Shown here: piece after piece, positions 62,582 through 64,000 of the stretch
Position numbering within the stretch: position 1 is the stretch's first letter
How the letters are laid out: every line of letters begins with the position of its first letter
NCBI RefSeq assembly: GCF_014203795.1
Contig: NZ_JACHJU010000001.1
Coordinates: 434,001-498,000 of the forward strand
Length of the DNA stretch: 64,000 bases
Origin: Streptosporangium album
GTDB lineage: Bacteria; Actinomycetota; Actinomycetes; Streptosporangiales; Streptosporangiaceae
Direction: 5' to 3'
Position numbers and translations under genes: made by a program
The notes under the pieces: generated by a model
The model's input: only the letters and a program-made list of their open reading frames with translations
Databases searched by the model: none
Told to the model about the DNA's origin: nothing

Positions 62582-63562
62582 CTAACGTTTCACGGGACCC
62601 GTTGACGCCCTGACCACGAGCTCGGGCTCGAAGAGCAGCTCGTCCGCGGGGACCAGGGCCTTGTCGATCTGGGCGGAGAGAAGGTCGACGACCGCGCGGC
62701 CCATCGCGTCGATCGGCTGGCGCAGGGTGGTCAGCGGCGGGTCGGTGCAGTTCATCAGCGCGGAGTCGTCGTAACCGATCACCGAGATGTCGTCGGGGAC
62801 CGACAGCCCCGCCCGGCGCGCCGCCCGGATGGCGCCCAGCGCCATGACGTCGCTTGCGCAGATGATGCCGGTCACGCCTCGCCGTATCAGCCGGGCCGCC
62901 GCCGCGTGGCCGCCCTCCAGGGAGAACATGGTGTGCTCGACGGACTCGGAGTCCAGACCGGCCGCCGCCAGCTTGCGCCGCGAGGGCACATGGTCCGGCG
63001 GGCCGAGCACCATGCCGATCCGCTCGTGCCCGAGCGAGCGCAGGTGACCGAGCGCCATCTCGGCGGCGGCCACGTCGTCACACGAGACCTGGGGGAAGGC
63101 GAGGTGTTCCACCGCGGCATTGACCAGCACGGTCGGCAGGCGGCGTTCCAGTAGCAGCCGGTAGTGGTCGTGGGAGGCGTCGGCCTGGGCGAACAGTCCC
63201 CCGGCGAACACCACTCCCGACACCTGCTGCTGGAGCAGGAGGTCGACGTACTCCGCTTCGGAGACCCCGCCCAGCGTCCTGGTGCACAGCACCGAGGTGA
63301 ACCCCTGCTGAGCCAGCGCTCCCCCGACCACCTCGGCGAACGCCGGAAAGATCGGGTTCTGCAGTTCGGGCAGGACCAGCCCCACCAACCGGGCCCGGTC
63401 CCCGCGCAACTGCGTCGGCCGTTCGTATCCGAGCACGTCGAGTGCCGTGAGCACGGCCTCCCGCGTCGCCTCGGACACGCCGGGTTTCCCGTTGAGCACG
63501 CGACTCACCGTCGCCTCGCTCATCCCGACCTTCTTGGCCACCTCTGCAAGCCGTCGCGTCAT
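62582..63562 (-). CDS. LacI-family transcriptional regulator
   Basis: This protein of 326 residues has a LacI helix-turn-helix (RLAEVAKKVGMSEATVSRVL, hinge LTALDVLGYERP) and a periplasmic-binding-like sugar domain (VGLVLPELQNPIFPAFAEVV, GMVLGPPDHVPSRRKL, ISVIGYDDSALMNC, TTLRQPIDAMGRAVVDLL). It resembles regulators of maltose/alpha-glucoside genes as much as cellobiose regulators, so it need not be the protein that binds the CelR box. ATG 63562 is used; a TATAGT box 7 bases before it suggests a leaderless mRNA. A dyad at 63583-63600 overlaps the promoter and may be its own operator. Confidence 0.87.
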   Translation of the reverse strand: MTRRLAEVAKKVGMSEATVSRVLNGKPGVSEATREAVLTALDVLGYERPTQLRGDRARLVGLVLPELQNPIFPAFAEVVGGALAQQGFTSVLCTRTLGGVSEAEYVDLLLQQQVSGVVFAGGLFAQADASHDHYRLLLERRLPTVLVNAAVEHLAFPQVSCDDVAAAEMALGHLRSLGHERIGMVLGPPDHVPSRRKLAAAGLDSESVEHTMFSLEGGHAAAARLIRRGVTGIICASDVMALGAIRAARRAGLSVPDDISVIGYDDSALMNCTDPPLTTLRQPIDAMGRAVVDLLSAQIDKALVPADELLFEPELVVRASTGPVKR

Positions 63563-63568
63563 GGCGAA

Positions 63569-63600
63569 ACTATACGGCGTTGGGCGCAAGTATTTGCGCC
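63569..63600 (-). promoter_or_regulatory. Promoter and putative autoregulatory operator of the LacI gene
   Basis: TATAGT (63569-63574, minus strand) lies where a -10 box would drive transcription from the A of the ATG. The dyad GGCGCAA-N4-TTGCGCC (63583-63600) covers the -35 region, the usual place for a LacI-family repressor to block its own promoter. Confidence 0.55.
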
Positions 63601-63749
63601 TCCTTGCGAAAGTCATCGCATATTTCCCGTATAGCACTCCCCTTCCTGATCATCACTCCCCTTCTCACGCCGCCACCGGAAGTCGCGGAGGTCGCCGGGG
63701 AGCTCCGCGTGGGGGCGACGGCGGCGGGCGGAGGATCCACGGGACAGGC

Positions 63750-64000
63750 CTAAGCCTCCGTGATCCGACCGGCGTTCGCGTGGATGTGCCTGGTGGTGTG
63801 CACAGCCTCCAGCATGCGCCGGTCATGGGTGACCAGCAGGAGCGTACCCGGATAGGAGACGAGGGCGGACTCCAGCTGCTCGATGGCGGCCAGGTCCAGA
63901 TGGTTGGTCGGCTCGTCGAGAACGAGGAGGTTCACCCCACGGGCCTGGAGCAGGGCGAGCGCGGCACGGGTCCGCTCCCCGGGTGACAGCGTGGCGGCCG
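63750..64000 (-). CDS. ABC-F family ATPase, C-terminal part (5' end outside window)
   Basis: The last 82 codons or so are visible. They show the ABC signature LSPGERTRAALALLQARG, Walker B with the ABC-F stamp LLVLDEPTNHLDLAAIEQLE, and the H-loop LLVTHDRRML. ABC-F proteins act on the ribosome, some protecting it from antibiotics, and have no membrane part. The start and the first ATPase half lie beyond the right edge. It is divergent from nothing in view; its stop is at 63750. Confidence 0.85.
   Translation of the reverse strand, partial: AATLSPGERTRAALALLQARGVNLLVLDEPTNHLDLAAIEQLESALVSYPGTLLLVTHDRRMLEAVHTTRHIHANAGRITEA

Overview
The window is chromosomal DNA of a high-GC actinomycete. The best fit is a filamentous member of the Streptosporangiaceae or a close relative. 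The reasons are high-GC codon use, many GTG starts and GTGA/ATGA gene overlaps, a bacterial RNase P RNA, the order RNase HI-phosphatase fusion / zinc-ribbon protein / Nif3 (the same order as Rv2228c-Rv2230c in mycobacteria), a Streptomyces-type gas-vesicle cluster, a terpene synthase, and cellulose genes with a CelR/CebR-type operator. The family-level placement is an inference.

Layout. 1-2.2 kb is scar tissue from an integrated element: two small membrane-protein genes, a broken gene ending in the 3' half of a tRNA-Thr, a HEPN-like gene and the C-terminal part of a tyrosine integrase. 2.2-5.7 kb is conserved housekeeping DNA (rnpB, RNase H-phosphatase, zinc ribbon, Nif3). 5.8-13.1 kb is metabolic: a Baeyer-Villiger-type monooxygenase, then a tight operon of M19 dipeptidase, M20 deacylase, GNAT transferase and enolase-superfamily racemase that resembles the D-to-L amino-acid conversion pathway, then an acyl-CoA synthetase with an acyl-CoA dehydrogenase stump. 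13.3-21.0 kb is regulatory: two sensor kinases, a NarL-type regulator, a receiver-only regulator, an anti-sigma-type ATPase, and an internally deleted TetR gene and a GH5 fragment. 21.0-21.9 kb holds fragments of NRPS and 2-oxoacid dehydrogenase genes.

22-28.4 kb carries copC-copD, a polytopic membrane protein, and an unusual single polypeptide that joins an exported alpha/beta-hydrolase to an ABC ATPase, followed by its permease. 28.4-34.4 kb is a ten-gene gas-vesicle operon with very acidic accessory proteins. 34.4-44 kb has an AfsR/LuxR-type STAND ATPase without a DNA-binding domain, a class I terpene synthase, an ankyrin protein, a PAC2-family protein, a Gfo/Idh/MocA oxidoreductase, a protein phosphatase and a membrane-tethered NB-ARC/TPR protein. 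44-57.5 kb holds an M6 metalloprotease, a broken amidohydrolase, a SpoIIE-type phosphatase, hemerythrin and gamma-glutamyltransferase genes, a HAD hydrolase, a Uma2 protein and HrpA helicase. 57.7-64 kb is a glycan-use region: a GH6 cellulase behind a perfect CelR box, polyphosphate glucokinase, a LacI regulator with its own dyad, and the end of an ABC-F gene.

The window is notable for its many gene fragments (about ten), each lying between intact genes. The strongest candidates for new biology are the hydrolase-ABC fusion transporter, the extended D-amino-acid conversion operon, and the HTH-less STAND ATPase abutting the terpene synthase. Coordinates of starts were chosen by eye; no database search was possible.
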